From Allium sativum (lineage: Eukaryota; Streptophyta; Magnoliopsida; Asparagales; Amaryllidaceae): a stretch of 64,000 nt of DNA. The DNA lies in assembly GCA_030737875.1 (NCBI GenBank), contig CM060923.1:489764453-489828452 (forward strand), read 5' to 3'. Below are positions 1 to 8,785 of this stretch, in pieces (the stretch's first letter is position 1; each line of letters opens with the position of its first letter). Under the pieces are notes generated by a model. The model ran no database searches. It was not told where the DNA came from and was given only the letters and a program-made list of their open reading frames with translations. The position numbers and the translations under genes were made by a program.

Positions 1-2
1 AA

Positions 3-920
3 GGGCGCCGCCTCATTGCTGCCGTTATGGACGAAGAGAGGCGGAGGACTAAGCAAAAGAACATTCCCGAGGCTGGTTCCTCTTCTACTGCCCCCGTAAC
101 TTCTGAAGTAGAGGGATATGATCCTGAAAACCTGGGGAACCCTCGAACAACTCTTTTATCCCCTATTCCCGAAACGGCATCGGAGACAGCAGTTACTCCA
201 GCCGAGAAGTCTTCGGAAGGTATCTCTACATTTTCACCTCAATTCGTCAAAGCTATCTCTACCTTTCGCCACGTGATTGAGCAATCGATGAAAAAACCAT
301 TATTTTCTCCTGAGTTGATAACTGTTGCTTCTCACTCTGTAGGTATTGAACCGTCCCGAAAAACAGTTGTGTCCCAGGGAACCGCCTCTGGGGCGGAGCC
401 TACGGAGAAGGCAAAAGGGGGAAAAGACAAGGCTGCTCCCATAGATTTGGGAGAAGGAAGTGAACCGTCTAAGGCTGACACTCTTCATGATGACGAAATG
501 ATAGATGCCTTAAAGGACGATTGCGGCGACGGGGGACATGAGGAAGATCCAGAGGTGGCAATAGTCGGGGAGTCGAAAAGCGCTGATGATGTTACCTTAG
601 CTGCACTGAAAGCTGACCAAGATAAACGCTTGCAGCTAAAAGCTGAAGACTTAGACCCTGAAAGCCTCAAGCCCCTCGCAGTTGTGGATGCGGGATCAAG
701 GTTAGTTGTTAAGCTTTCAACTAGATCTATTACAGAGGAACTCGCTAAAATGTCTTCTCTTGATTCCAGCGCTCCGCCCTCCGGGAAGAAGTCAACCGAT
801 TCCAGCACCTCAGCTTCAGGAAAGAAAAAGTCAAAGAGCATCTTGACGGAGGCCGAAAAAGAGGCGAGGGACGCGGAGAAAGCTGCCAAGAAGTCCAAGC
901 CTCCTTCGAAGCCTAAATAG
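3..920 (+). CDS. Antisense extra ORF of Tat-type retrotransposon A (partial)
   Basis: The reading frame is open from the window edge to a TAG at 918-920, so the first Met at 27 is probably internal and the N-terminus lies outside the window. About 300 residues are visible. They are Ser/Thr/Glu/Lys-rich and low in hydrophobics, with acidic stretches in the middle and a basic Lys-rich tail ending in PPSKPK. There is no signal peptide, membrane segment or recognisable fold. It lies beyond the integrase end of element A, on the strand opposite gag-pol. Tat-lineage Ty3/Gypsy elements are known to carry antisense ORFs between pol and the 3' LTR, and this is the main reason for the call. Its function is unknown. 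It has no internal stop, whereas pol in the same element has four. It could instead be a fragment of a separate element. Confidence 0.5.
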   Translation, partial: GRRLIAAVMDEERRRTKQKNIPEAGSSSTAPVTSEVEGYDPENLGNPRTTLLSPIPETASETAVTPAEKSSEGISTFSPQFVKAISTFRHVIEQSMKKPLFSPELITVASHSVGIEPSRKTVVSQGTASGAEPTEKAKGGKDKAAPIDLGEGSEPSKADTLHDDEMIDALKDDCGDGGHEEDPEVAIVGESKSADDVTLAALKADQDKRLQLKAEDLDPESLKPLAVVDAGSRLVVKLSTRSITEELAKMSSLDSSAPPSGKKSTDSSTSASGKKKSKSILTEAEKEARDAEKAAKKSKPPSKPK

Positions 921-1532
921 TTGGCTGTCTTGCGTTATTTTAGCATTTGGTTGACCAATAATTGTTGCTACAAAGGTGGCCCTTGCACCTTCTTTATGCA
1001 TGTTTTCCTGTACAAATTCATTCATTTGTAAATAAAAAATAATTCATTTTCTGCAATGTTTGTTAGTCATTAATTTTGCACTTATGTAAGAATGAATGTC
1101 TTACTATAGTTGTGTATTGAAGTTATGGTGGGGTGAAATATGTGTATACATATATGCCCCCAGTCAATCTCGAAAAACTATTCAAGACTTAGTCAAGTAG
1201 TCAGAATGTTCCCGATTTTTCGACGGGATTGCACTCTCTGTGCCGTAAATGCCTGTCGTTTTTTCTGGCATTTTTTATACTCTCATGTCTTATACTCAGG
1301 TTAGAGTTCTTACTGAGGTGGTCTCTTGTCTGGGTGCACCTTCACGCCTCAGTGGACGTCGTCTTCCCGTCCTTTATACTCTCTCTCAATTCTCGAGAGT
1401 TAGAGTTAAGAATGTCGTCTTCCCATTCTTTTATGTCTTATCGCACAAACAGTCGTTGTGCTTTTTCCTGCGTATAAACTGTTTTCAACCTTTCAGGTTT
1501 TAAATCATCTTATATTCCATAATCGCAACAGA
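921..1532 (-). other. Non-coding 3' region of element A
   Basis: No convincing ORF. Read on the minus strand it lies downstream of integrase. The complement of 1151-1165 reads GACTGGGGGCATATA, a purine-rich tract of the kind used as a polypurine tract in plant Ty3/Gypsy elements. The segment 1260-1480 is a TTCCC/GTCTT-rich imperfect repeat: a GTCGTCTTCCC motif occurs twice. The left LTR itself is not identified and is probably left of the window. Confidence 0.4.
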
Positions 1533-1665
1533 ATAGTAGATGAAGGTATATATAATGCATGAAAGTAAATGACACACGATATTTTTATAGTGGTTCGGCT
1601 TAGTCGTAGCCTACGTCCAATTTATAGTTCTTTATTCGTATCATCAGACTTTTCTAAGGCAAGTC
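1533..1665 (-). repeat. LTR-related block repeated next to the integrase end
   Basis: The core TTATAGTGGTTCGGC, followed about 10 bases later by GCCTACGTCCA, is at 1578-1620. It recurs in the same orientation inside the 5' LTR of element A at about 8141-8173, with similar flanks (GACACA before the core). It is too close to the integrase stop, and too far from the purine tract at 1151-1165, to be the ordinary 3' LTR. Confidence 0.5.
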
Positions 1666-1714
1666 GTGCCTTTTTACAGAGTTCATAAGAAAAACAGCAA
1701 AGAATACAACATTT

Positions 1715-2572
1715 CTACTTCAAATATTGCATCAAGTGTTGGGCATTCCATGCCCTTGGCACCTCTTCGCCATCTACGGTCGTTAACTTGAAGGTTCCTG
1801 TTTCAAGTTTCCGTTGGATGACAAAGGGTCCTTCCCACTTTGGACCGAGGTGAGGAAGGGATGGAAAGACTCTCTTTAGCACCAAATCTCCCGGTTCAAA
1901 AGTCCTAAGACGAACTTTTTTGTCATAATAGCGTGCCATCTGACGCCGATGTCTTGATGCGCGCAAATCTGCTTCGTCCCTTTTTTCTTCGATTTCATCA
2001 AGAGACTCGAGTAAGAGTGCCCGATTCGTCATCGGGTCATAATATGTCACTCTATGGGAGGGATCCTCAAGCTCTACTGGAATTACTGCTTCTGAACCAA
2101 AAGAGAGAGAGAAAGGGGTATGACCGGTAGCTGTCTTAAATGTTGTTCGATATGCCCACAAAGCTAAGGGCAATTCGTCAACCCATTTTGCCTTTTCCCG
2201 CTCTAACCGTTTCTTGAGGATGGATTTTATAACTTTGTTTATTGCTTCTACTTGCCTATTCGACTGCGGATAGGCAACCGCAGTGTACCTTTTGTCGATC
2301 TTATATTTCTGGCAGAAATTTCTGAATTCAGCACCATCGAACTGGGTTCCATTTTCAGTTATAATGGTCCTTGGAATCCCGAATCGGCATATAATATTTC
2401 TAACCACAAAACTTATCACCTTTCTCGCCGTGATTTTGGTTAGGGGCTCAGCTTCCACCCACTTCGTAAAATAGTCCACAACGACTATTGCATATTTCGC
2501 TCCTCCTTTAGCAACTGGTAGAACTCCGATGATATCCATCCCCCACGAGGCAAAAGGCCAAGGACTCACCAT
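1715..2572 (-). CDS. Integrase core and C-terminal domain, element A (Tat lineage)
   Basis: This segment catalyses strand transfer of retroelement cDNA into the genome. The protein runs in the same frame as the RNase H segment and is separated from it by the stop at 2636-2638, so the Met at 2572 is not a real start. The rve core shows the first catalytic Asp in VVVDYFTKW. The second acidic position reads TENGTQF where the family normally has DNG, so Asp is replaced by Glu. The catalytic Glu is in RQVEAINK, where the family usually has GQVEA. The C-terminal part (KVRLRTFEPGDLVLKRV, then GPKWEGPFVI) is the GPY/F-type module of Ty3 integrases. There is no chromodomain, as expected for Tat. The two active-site changes suggest the enzyme is inactive. 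Confidence 0.9.
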   Translation of the reverse strand: MVSPWPFASWGMDIIGVLPVAKGGAKYAIVVVDYFTKWVEAEPLTKITARKVISFVVRNIICRFGIPRTIITENGTQFDGAEFRNFCQKYKIDKRYTAVAYPQSNRQVEAINKVIKSILKKRLEREKAKWVDELPLALWAYRTTFKTATGHTPFSLSFGSEAVIPVELEDPSHRVTYYDPMTNRALLLESLDEIEEKRDEADLRASRHRRQMARYYDKKVRLRTFEPGDLVLKRVFPSLPHLGPKWEGPFVIQRKLETGTFKLTTVDGEEVPRAWNAQHLMQYLK

Positions 2573-2635
2573 CGACTTGAGTTGGGTCGACGGTGCTCTG
2601 GGGATTTTGGCGAATCTCTGGCACTTGTCGCAGCA

Positions 2636-3904
2636 TCATGAATAATCAGCTGCATGCTTATTAATTGTGGGCCAGAAGCATCCATACCACAATATCTTTT
2701 TCGCTAAAGTCTGACCTCCTGTATGATCTCCACACTCACCTTCGTGTACTTCTCTTAGCACATGTTTGATGTCGTTGTGTGCTATACATCGTAACAGGGG
2801 CATAGAAAATCCTTGTCTATAAAGAGTATTATCTTGAAGGATGTATCTGGTAGCCTTGCGAACTATAGCCCGTCTCTCACTCTTCTTTGATGGGAGTATT
2901 CCATTCTTAAGGAAGTTCTTAATTGGGGTCATCCACGACTCCTTCTCTGGTTCTGCTTCGAAAGCGAACTCAATTTCCATCGACTCAAAGCTTGGCGATT
3001 CCAACGTTTCAATTGGAATTATTTCAGTATCTTCCGGGTTGTCGGAACTAGCTAGCTTTGCCAGCCTGTCTGCCTTCTGGTTTTCGGTTCTTGGGATATG
3101 CGTTATGTTGTACTGCTCCAGGTTGCTCAACAGCTTTTCCACTTTCCCGAGGTAGGCGATGAGTCGAGGTCCCCGAGCCACAAATTCCATTCTTACTTGG
3201 CAAACAACGATTTTGGAGTCGCAGAATATGTCCAACATTTTTATTCCGAGATCTTTAGCAAGCTTCAACCCGGCGATCAGGGCTTCATATTCAGAGTCAT
3301 TGTTAGTCGCCGAAAATTCTAATCGTAGAGCGTAATATAACGACCATCCTTCAGGAGTGACTAAGACGATTCCAGCTCCGGACCTTCGGTCGTTCTTGGC
3401 TCCGTCTGTGTATAGCTTCCATGGATCTAATTTTAACTCATCTTCGGACTTGACCACTCTGTCATCGATTATTTCCTCCTCTGGGATTGTGAACTCTGCT
3501 ATAAAGTCTGCCAGAGCTTGTCCTCTGATCAACCTCCGTGGCTGAAAATTTAAATCAAACTGACTTAATTCAATATTCCATTTAATCAACCGTCCCGATG
3601 CTTCGGGTCTCTGCAACACCTGCCTCAGAGGCTGGTCAGCGTATATGGTTATTGGGTGAGCTTGGAAATAGTGACGAAGTTTTCGGGAGGCGATTAGGAG
3701 GCTGTAAGCGAGCTTCTCAATCTTCGGATAGTTGCGTTCTGCCGCTGCCAATTTCTTGCTTACATAATATACTGGCCTTTGCACTTTGTCTTCTTCTCGA
3801 ACCAAGGCTGTGCTAACAGTGTGAGCCGAAACTGCTAAGTAAACAAATAACTCTTCATGATCCACTGGCTTTGACAAAATCGGTGGTTTTTCTAGCAATT
3901 CCAA
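2636..3904 (-). CDS. RNase H, archaeal-type RNase H and integrase zinc-finger start, element A
   Basis: It is the continuation of pol, in frame with RT and separated from it by the TGA at 3911-3913. Residues 1-130 are the Ty3-type RNase H linked to RT (SKKLAAAERNYPKIEKLA, TIYADQPL). Residues about 160-290 form a second, archaeal-type RNase H: LYTDGA (Asp), NDSEYEALI (Glu), FCDSKIVV (Asp) and NQKADRLAKL (Asp), so all four catalytic acids are present. Dual RNase H is a hallmark of the Tat lineage. The C-terminal part begins the integrase HHCC finger (HEGECGDHTGG). The stop at 2636-2638 falls just before the CCDKCQ motif that completes it. Confidence 0.9.
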   Translation of the reverse strand: MELLEKPPILSKPVDHEELFVYLAVSAHTVSTALVREEDKVQRPVYYVSKKLAAAERNYPKIEKLAYSLLIASRKLRHYFQAHPITIYADQPLRQVLQRPEASGRLIKWNIELSQFDLNFQPRRLIRGQALADFIAEFTIPEEEIIDDRVVKSEDELKLDPWKLYTDGAKNDRRSGAGIVLVTPEGWSLYYALRLEFSATNNDSEYEALIAGLKLAKDLGIKMLDIFCDSKIVVCQVRMEFVARGPRLIAYLGKVEKLLSNLEQYNITHIPRTENQKADRLAKLASSDNPEDTEIIPIETLESPSFESMEIEFAFEAEPEKESWMTPIKNFLKNGILPSKKSERRAIVRKATRYILQDNTLYRQGFSMPLLRCIAHNDIKHVLREVHEGECGDHTGGQTLAKKILWYGCFWPTINKHAADYS

Positions 3905-3910
3905 TAAATT

Positions 3911-5023
3911 TCAAAAGGCCTCGACACAGTCTGGAGTCCATTCGAAGTTCTTCTTTCCTCTTTTTATCAAGTCAAAAAATGGGGCGCACTTGTCCGTTTC
4001 TTTGGAGATAAATCTACTCAACGCGGCTACTTTCCCTGCCAGACTTTGGACATCTTTGATTCTCCTTGGTTCTTCGATGTTTCTAATCGCTGCTATTTGG
4101 TTGGGATTGATTTCAATCCCTCGGGAGCTCACAATGAAGCCTAGAAACTTTCCCGATTCCACTCCAAATGAACATTTCAAAGGATTCAACTTCATCCGAT
4201 ACTTTCGTAGGATACCGAACATTTCTGCCAAGTCTTGCGTATGGCTGGAGGACTGTTTCGATTTGACAAGCATATCATCCACATAAACTTCCATAGTCTT
4301 CCCTATTTGATTATAAAACATCCTGTTCACCAAGCGATGATAAGTGGCTCCAGCGTTTTTCAATCCAAATGGCATGACCACGTAACAGTATAACTCCAAA
4401 TTTGTAATGAAGCTCGTGTGTTCTTGATCTAGCACGTGCATAGGAATTTGGTTGTACCCGGAATATGCATCCATGAAAGAAAGAAGTTCGTGTCCCGCTG
4501 TCGAATCTACAAGCTGGTCAATTCTGGGGAGTGGGACACTATCTTTCGGGCAAGCTTTGTTCAAATATGAAAAATCAATGCAAGTCCGCCACTTTCCATT
4601 CGGCTTCTTTACTAAGACGGGATTCGATATCCAGTCGGGATATGTCGAATCTTTAATAAATCCGTTCTGTTTCAGCTTCTCCACTTCTTCTTTCATAGTG
4701 GCCGACCTCTCTGGGCCCAGCATACGTCTCTTTTGCTTTACAAGCGGGTGTTTTGGGTTTACATTTAGTGAATTACTTATGACGGATGGCGATATCCCAC
4801 ACATGTTGGCGTGGGTCCAGGCAAACACGTCCAGGTTTGCCTTCAGGAAGTCAGTTAGTTCTTTGGCCCGACGTGGATCCAACTGGGATCCAATCTTCAA
4901 AACACTTGTTGGATCAGCTTCATCAATGGGAATGTCCACTGTCGCTTCATTAGGAGTTGCATTTCTAGTCTCTGGTTCCTCGTCTTTTCTGGGATCCAGG
5001 TCTTTAGGCGTTCCTTTGGGCAA
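3911..5023 (-). CDS. Reverse transcriptase, element A
   Basis: This is the RNA/DNA-dependent DNA polymerase domain of pol. The N-terminal 90 residues link from protease (FLKANLDVFAWTHANMCGI is a typical Tat linker). The polymerase motifs follow in order: NGKWRTCIDFSYLNKACPKD, FMDAYSGYNQI with the first catalytic Asp, MPFGLKNAGATY, and VYVDDMLVKS with the catalytic Asp pair. The thumb follows (KFLGFIVSSRGIEINP). The domain itself is uninterrupted and the active site is intact. It is in the same frame as the protease, separated by a TAG at 5051-5053. The Met at 5023 is probably not a native start, because the frame reads back to that stop with family-like sequence. Confidence 0.95.
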   Translation of the reverse strand: MPKGTPKDLDPRKDEEPETRNATPNEATVDIPIDEADPTSVLKIGSQLDPRRAKELTDFLKANLDVFAWTHANMCGISPSVISNSLNVNPKHPLVKQKRRMLGPERSATMKEEVEKLKQNGFIKDSTYPDWISNPVLVKKPNGKWRTCIDFSYLNKACPKDSVPLPRIDQLVDSTAGHELLSFMDAYSGYNQIPMHVLDQEHTSFITNLELYCYVVMPFGLKNAGATYHRLVNRMFYNQIGKTMEVYVDDMLVKSKQSSSHTQDLAEMFGILRKYRMKLNPLKCSFGVESGKFLGFIVSSRGIEINPNQIAAIRNIEEPRRIKDVQSLAGKVAALSRFISKETDKCAPFFDLIKRGKKNFEWTPDCVEAF

Positions 5024-5050
5024 CTCCTTCGGGGCCGATCCCTCTAATTG

Positions 5051-5605
5051 CTACGCCGAGCCCTCCTTTGGAGGAGGCGAGGCACCTTTACTCTTGATGT
5101 TAAGTCCCTTCATCAACATCTTTAATTCGGCAACATAGCAGGCCCGTCCGGAGACTTGATCTCCTCTCACTACTCCAGTTCCGGCTTCAGTTGGGAACTT
5201 AAGCAATAAACACCAAGGGGCGATGCAAGCCCTGAACTCAGCAATGGCAGGCCTTCCCAAAAATGCATTATAAGGCGAATCTACGTCCAATACTACGAAC
5301 AGAAGCATCCGTACTCTTCGGCGTTCTCTTTGCCCCGAGGTTACGGGCAATTCTATGTACCCCATTGGAGCTGTCGATGCTCCGTTGAAGCCTCGGATCC
5401 AACCTTCGCATGGCTTCAAATCTTCAGATTCAAGCTTCATCTGATCGAATGACTTTTTAAATAAAATATTAACAGAGCTTCCATTGTCTACTAACACCTT
5501 ATGAACCAATGTCGGCCCAATGGTGGTGGTAATGACCAACGGATCGTCGGTGGGTGACTGGATCCCAGTATTATCTCTACTACGGAATATCACGTCGTCA
5601 AACAT
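5051..5605 (-). CDS. Aspartic protease, element A
   Basis: This is the retroviral-type aspartic protease that matures Gag-Pol. The active-site motif is VDNGSSVNILF, the Tat form of D-x-G-S/T. The later hydrophobic segment YNAFLGRPAI matches the family's second conserved block. It is in frame with the gag C-terminal segment upstream (TAG at 5612-5614) and RT downstream. Its own stop, TAG at 5051-5053, is followed directly by CAATTA, the codon context of tobamovirus-type leaky stops. Whether that is functional or a chance mutation is open. Confidence 0.85.
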   Translation of the reverse strand: MFDDVIFRSRDNTGIQSPTDDPLVITTTIGPTLVHKVLVDNGSSVNILFKKSFDQMKLESEDLKPCEGWIRGFNGASTAPMGYIELPVTSGQRERRRVRMLLFVVLDVDSPYNAFLGRPAIAEFRACIAPWCLLLKFPTEAGTGVVRGDQVSGRACYVAELKMLMKGLNIKSKGASPPPKEGSA

Positions 5606-5611
5606 TGTCTT

Positions 5612-6326
5612 CTATTGCTTTATGGGGGCGATATCTTCCAAATCATCACATTCATCCACATCTACATGCTTAGCTGCATTTACATATTGATCCATTGCTC
5701 TAAAACTGTGGATCGCTGGATGGGGTCCACCCACTATGGAGTTGATAACAATTCCCTTGCCTTTCTGCTGCGCTGTAGGCTTGGGAGCAGATTGGATCTG
5801 TTTTGGAGCCTGTTCTCCTTGCCCCCTATCTCTCGAGGCAACCTTATATTCATCCAATATCCCTTCGCGCAGCAGCTTCTCAATAACGTCTCTCAAATGT
5901 CGACATTCATTGGTTGAATGCCCATGAGTTCCATGAAACAAACAAAACTTTCCAGTTGCTATTTCTTTCTCCGTTGAGTCGCGAGGTGGCGGTCTTCTAT
6001 ATTGAAAAACATTGTATGTATCCAAGTAATTGTTTTCCAGAGTGTCGTTCAACGGTGTATAATTCTCATAAGTCTGGAACCGGGGTCTTTTGTTAGGATC
6101 ACTTCCCCTATTTCTATTTCTTCTGTTACCATTCACGTTACGGTTGTTGTTGTTGCCCCCGTTTCCATTATTGTCGTTTCCACTCTTGTTTCCCACATTC
6201 ACCTCAACTTTTCCGGAACTTTCTCCTGACTGCTTCATGGCGACATTACTCTGAACATTTTCTTTTGAAGACGCTCCAGACTTTCTCTTTTGGTTTTCCC
6301 TGGCCTCGTCTCGTCTTAATGAATAT
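5612..6326 (-). CDS. Gag C-terminal part with zinc-knuckle-like motif, element A
   Basis: The frame is open from about 6326 (family-like RYSLRRDEAREN just before the Met at 6238) to the TAG at 5612. It is offset by one base from the gag N-terminal ORF, so the two were once one protein. It has an Asn/Gly-rich linker, then FCLFHGTHGHSTNEC, the Tat version of a nucleocapsid knuckle in which the second Cys is His. This is followed by the basic helix HLRDVIEKLLREG. The conserved GGPHP segment lies near the C-terminus. It should package element RNA. Confidence 0.8.
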
Positions 6327-7680
6327 CGGCCTTTTCATAGAATAACTTTCTCGTGGGAGGTGGCTTCCCAGAAAGGTAATCTCCAAACTTAGAGTCATGG
6401 TTGACTCCTTCCATCAAAGCCATCAAGATGGTGGGCTCGTGCGGGTCACTAACTTCAGTCACTGCTAAGTTGAAACGGTCGAGATATGACCTCAAAGACT
6501 CTCCCGGCGCCTGCTTAATTCTTGATAATTCTATAACACTATTAGACTTTCGGGTATGGAGTCGGAACTGATTCATAAAACGTTCTCTCAATTCCCTATA
6601 ATTCGATATCGACCGAGGGGGAAGTCGGGTAAACCATAGCAGCGCCACATCTTCTAAATATATTGGGAATGCTTTACACTTTACTGCGTCAGGGGCAGCA
6701 GCAACATTCATGAGCCATGAGTATCGCATCAAATGTTGTCCCGGATCGGTTCTCCCATTGTACTTGTCCATCTGCGGCAGGTTAAAACATCGGGGAAATT
6801 GAAAGTTGAGGATGTCATCAGTGAAAGGAGTATGGCTTCGCTCAATGCCATAATCTTCATTGGTGTAGTTCCGGCTTTCGGACATAATCTGGCGTACCAT
6901 TGCCCATACGTCAGCATTTGTCAGGGGCTGTTCAGGCTCCCTGGCCCTGGTATCCGGGTTCCTTCTGGGCTCTTGATCAGGAGATGCCCTTCTTCTGATG
7001 TTTGGGTTTCCTCTGGGCTCTTTCTCAGGGGACGCCTTTCTTCTTTGAGCTGCTTCTACTCTGCTTCGTTCCCTACGCTCCCGGTCGATCTCGGGAGGAA
7101 GGGGCTGGAGCATCTGGCCCTGAGTGGGATTGGTAAGGTTAGGGTCTCTAGGTAATACATGGGATCCCTGCATCGGTAACAACATAGGCTCTGTCAAGCT
7201 TGGATCATTGGGTCCTAGTACTCGTGCAGCATCCTCGCGGGACCCGAAAGATCCGAACGTCGGCTGCTCCAAATTCTGAGGTCGTTCGAGCGACCTTCTT
7301 TCACGGGGCCATTCTTCCTCGGAAGAAGAAGACTGATCCATTGGTGTGTGGCGAACTGGGGATGGGGTTCTCTGTCTATGGAGTTCGCTTATTTCCCTGC
7401 TCATGAGTCTCATGTTTTCTTGCATCATGAGATTGGTGCACTCGTGGATTTTCATAGCCTCCCTAGTACTCTCAAGCATGTCAAGAAGGCGCGAGAAATC
7501 TCCTTGAGTAATAGGCGCAGATGGATTGACCTGATCATTGACCCTGGTGGTCGGAGTCGGAGCATTTGGAGGGGCTCGAGTAGAGGTTCCAACATCACCA
7601 AGTGACGGGTCGGATCGGAGATGGGCAATCAGGTCGGGTCGGAGCTGGGAGACCTGTTCGGGTCGGAGCTGGGAAGCCAA
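6316..7680 (-). CDS. Gag capsid region, element A (frameshifted)
   Basis: The Retrotrans_gag capsid domain occupies roughly residues 280-440: NLPQMDKYNGRTDPGQHL, AFPIYLEDVALLWFTRLP, ELRERFMNQFRLH and APGESLRSYLDRFN. The N-terminal half is Pro/Arg/Ser-rich with repeated EPRGNP/EPRRNP motifs and is probably disordered. The frame ends at a TAA at 6316-6318 in the middle of the conserved ADRY segment, showing a one-base frameshift near 6325. A better start is the minus-strand ATG at 7913-7915 (MAKGKGMEVQT), which is out of frame with 7680, so at least one further lesion lies between them. Confidence 0.85.
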   Translation of the reverse strand: MASQLRPEQVSQLRPDLIAHLRSDPSLGDVGTSTRAPPNAPTPTTRVNDQVNPSAPITQGDFSRLLDMLESTREAMKIHECTNLMMQENMRLMSREISELHRQRTPSPVRHTPMDQSSSSEEEWPRERRSLERPQNLEQPTFGSFGSREDAARVLGPNDPSLTEPMLLPMQGSHVLPRDPNLTNPTQGQMLQPLPPEIDRERRERSRVEAAQRRKASPEKEPRGNPNIRRRASPDQEPRRNPDTRAREPEQPLTNADVWAMVRQIMSESRNYTNEDYGIERSHTPFTDDILNFQFPRCFNLPQMDKYNGRTDPGQHLMRYSWLMNVAAAPDAVKCKAFPIYLEDVALLWFTRLPPRSISNYRELRERFMNQFRLHTRKSNSVIELSRIKQAPGESLRSYLDRFNLAVTEVSDPHEPTILMALMEGVNHDSKFGDYLSGKPPPTRKLFYEKADIH

Positions 7681-8032
7681 GTCGGATCAGTGTAGTGCGA
7701 GTTGTTCGGGTCGGTTCAGGTTGGGGGAGTGCACTGCTTCAGATTCTCCTACCCGGATCGGAGCTCTCCCCTTGAGTGCGGTTCGGATTTCCTGTATCAG
7801 TCCGTTCCACTGCCGAGCTCTGCCTACGAGACCTTGTCACAACCACATTTTGCTGATCTTCACCAACTCCGTTCTCTCGACTGGTTTGAACTTCCATGCC
7901 TTTTCCTTTGGCCATAGTTCTTCAACAATCAATCAACAAATATTCAGGAGCGTCGAAACTTGAGGATTAACTTCTTTGAACTCGGCGGTCCAAAAAGTAG
8001 AATGATAATCCTGAAAAACAGAGAATTCAGAT

Positions 8033-8052
8033 GGTTCTCAGTGAAAGCACCA
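8033..8052 (-). promoter_or_regulatory. Primer binding site, element A
   Basis: On the minus strand this reads TGGTGCTTTCACTGAGAACC, three bases after the inner LTR end. It starts with the TGG expected for pairing with a tRNA CCA end. I do not assign the tRNA. Confidence 0.6.
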
Positions 8053-8055
8053 AAA

Positions 8056-8785
8056 TGTTAGACCAAAAAATGGTTCTAACACCCAAATTGACTGAAATCA
8101 GAATAAAATAAGATCAAAAGTAAAATGGAGACACAGAATTTATAGTGGTTCGGCGTAGAAAAGCCTACGTCCACTTATCAATCACTATTCTCGATGATAT
8201 AGTTGCAATTACAACGAGATATTCACTCAATTTCACTCACAACTCACATACATTCACTCAATTGTCTCAAAACAAATGTTAAAAGACGATTTGGATTATC
8301 TGGGAATGCTGGAATTCGGTTTATGAAAGTGCTTGAACTCTCAAAGTGCCAAAAAGAAGATCCTCTTGATTGTCTCTAAGCGAGGTATTTATAGGTGAAA
8401 ATTTGCTCAGAATCCGATCCGGGTCGGAGCCACGTGTCCTCCATCCCATCGTCCTCGGGTTCGGATGGACTCCAGTGCTAACAGCGCATTAGAATAGAGA
8501 TTATCGTGGGTAGGAACCAGTCATAATCGTTCCGCATCTTTAGGCGATCGTGGGGGGAAATGACGTGGGTTATATGTTCGGTTCGGAGGAGCCTGCAGAG
8601 GGGGTTCGGATCGGGGCATCCGATCCGACCCGAACTAACCTGAAACTAAGTCCTTATCCCTTTTGCTCTGCTCAGTTCCGACCTGATAGTAGCTCACCAA
8701 TCTGATTGATGATAACTCTCCGATCCGAATGGTGATAGTTTTCTGACCCAAATAGTAGCAGCTCTCCGATCCGATCCGCTATGAC
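8056..8785 (-). repeat. 5' LTR of element A
   Basis: The inner end is TGTTAGACC at 8056, adjacent to the PBS. The outer end is approximate, because the junction with LINE sequence lies at about 8770-8810 and no TSD partner is in the window. The LTR contains the TTATAGTGGTTCGGC block and a right half rich in GATCCG/CGGATC repeats. One of these forms a hairpin at about 8590-8638 (GTTCGGATCGG pairing with CCGATCCGA plus GAAC). The matching 3' LTR is outside the window. Confidence 0.65.

Larger units (their letters stand above)
1..8785 (-). mobile_element. Ty3/Gypsy retrotransposon A, Tat lineage, 3' end cut by window
   Basis: The order on the minus strand is 5' LTR, PBS, gag, protease, RT, RNase H, archaeal RNase H, integrase without chromodomain, and an antisense ORF. 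This set defines the Tat group. From about 6326 to 1715 pol is one frame broken only by stops at 5612-5614, 5051-5053, 3911-3913 and 2636-2638. The gag has frameshifts near 6325 and upstream of 7680. It is an old, non-functional copy. Its 5' end abuts a LINE fragment of the same orientation. Confidence 0.85.

Noticed and set aside
27..920. Envelope-like protein for the antisense ORF
   Set aside because: It has no signal peptide, membrane segment or cysteine pattern, and it is on the opposite strand.
3911..5023. Pararetrovirus (caulimovirus) origin for the RT region of A
   Set aside because: An integrase, gag of Tat type, dual RNase H, LTR and PBS identify a Ty3/Gypsy element; no movement-protein sequence is present.
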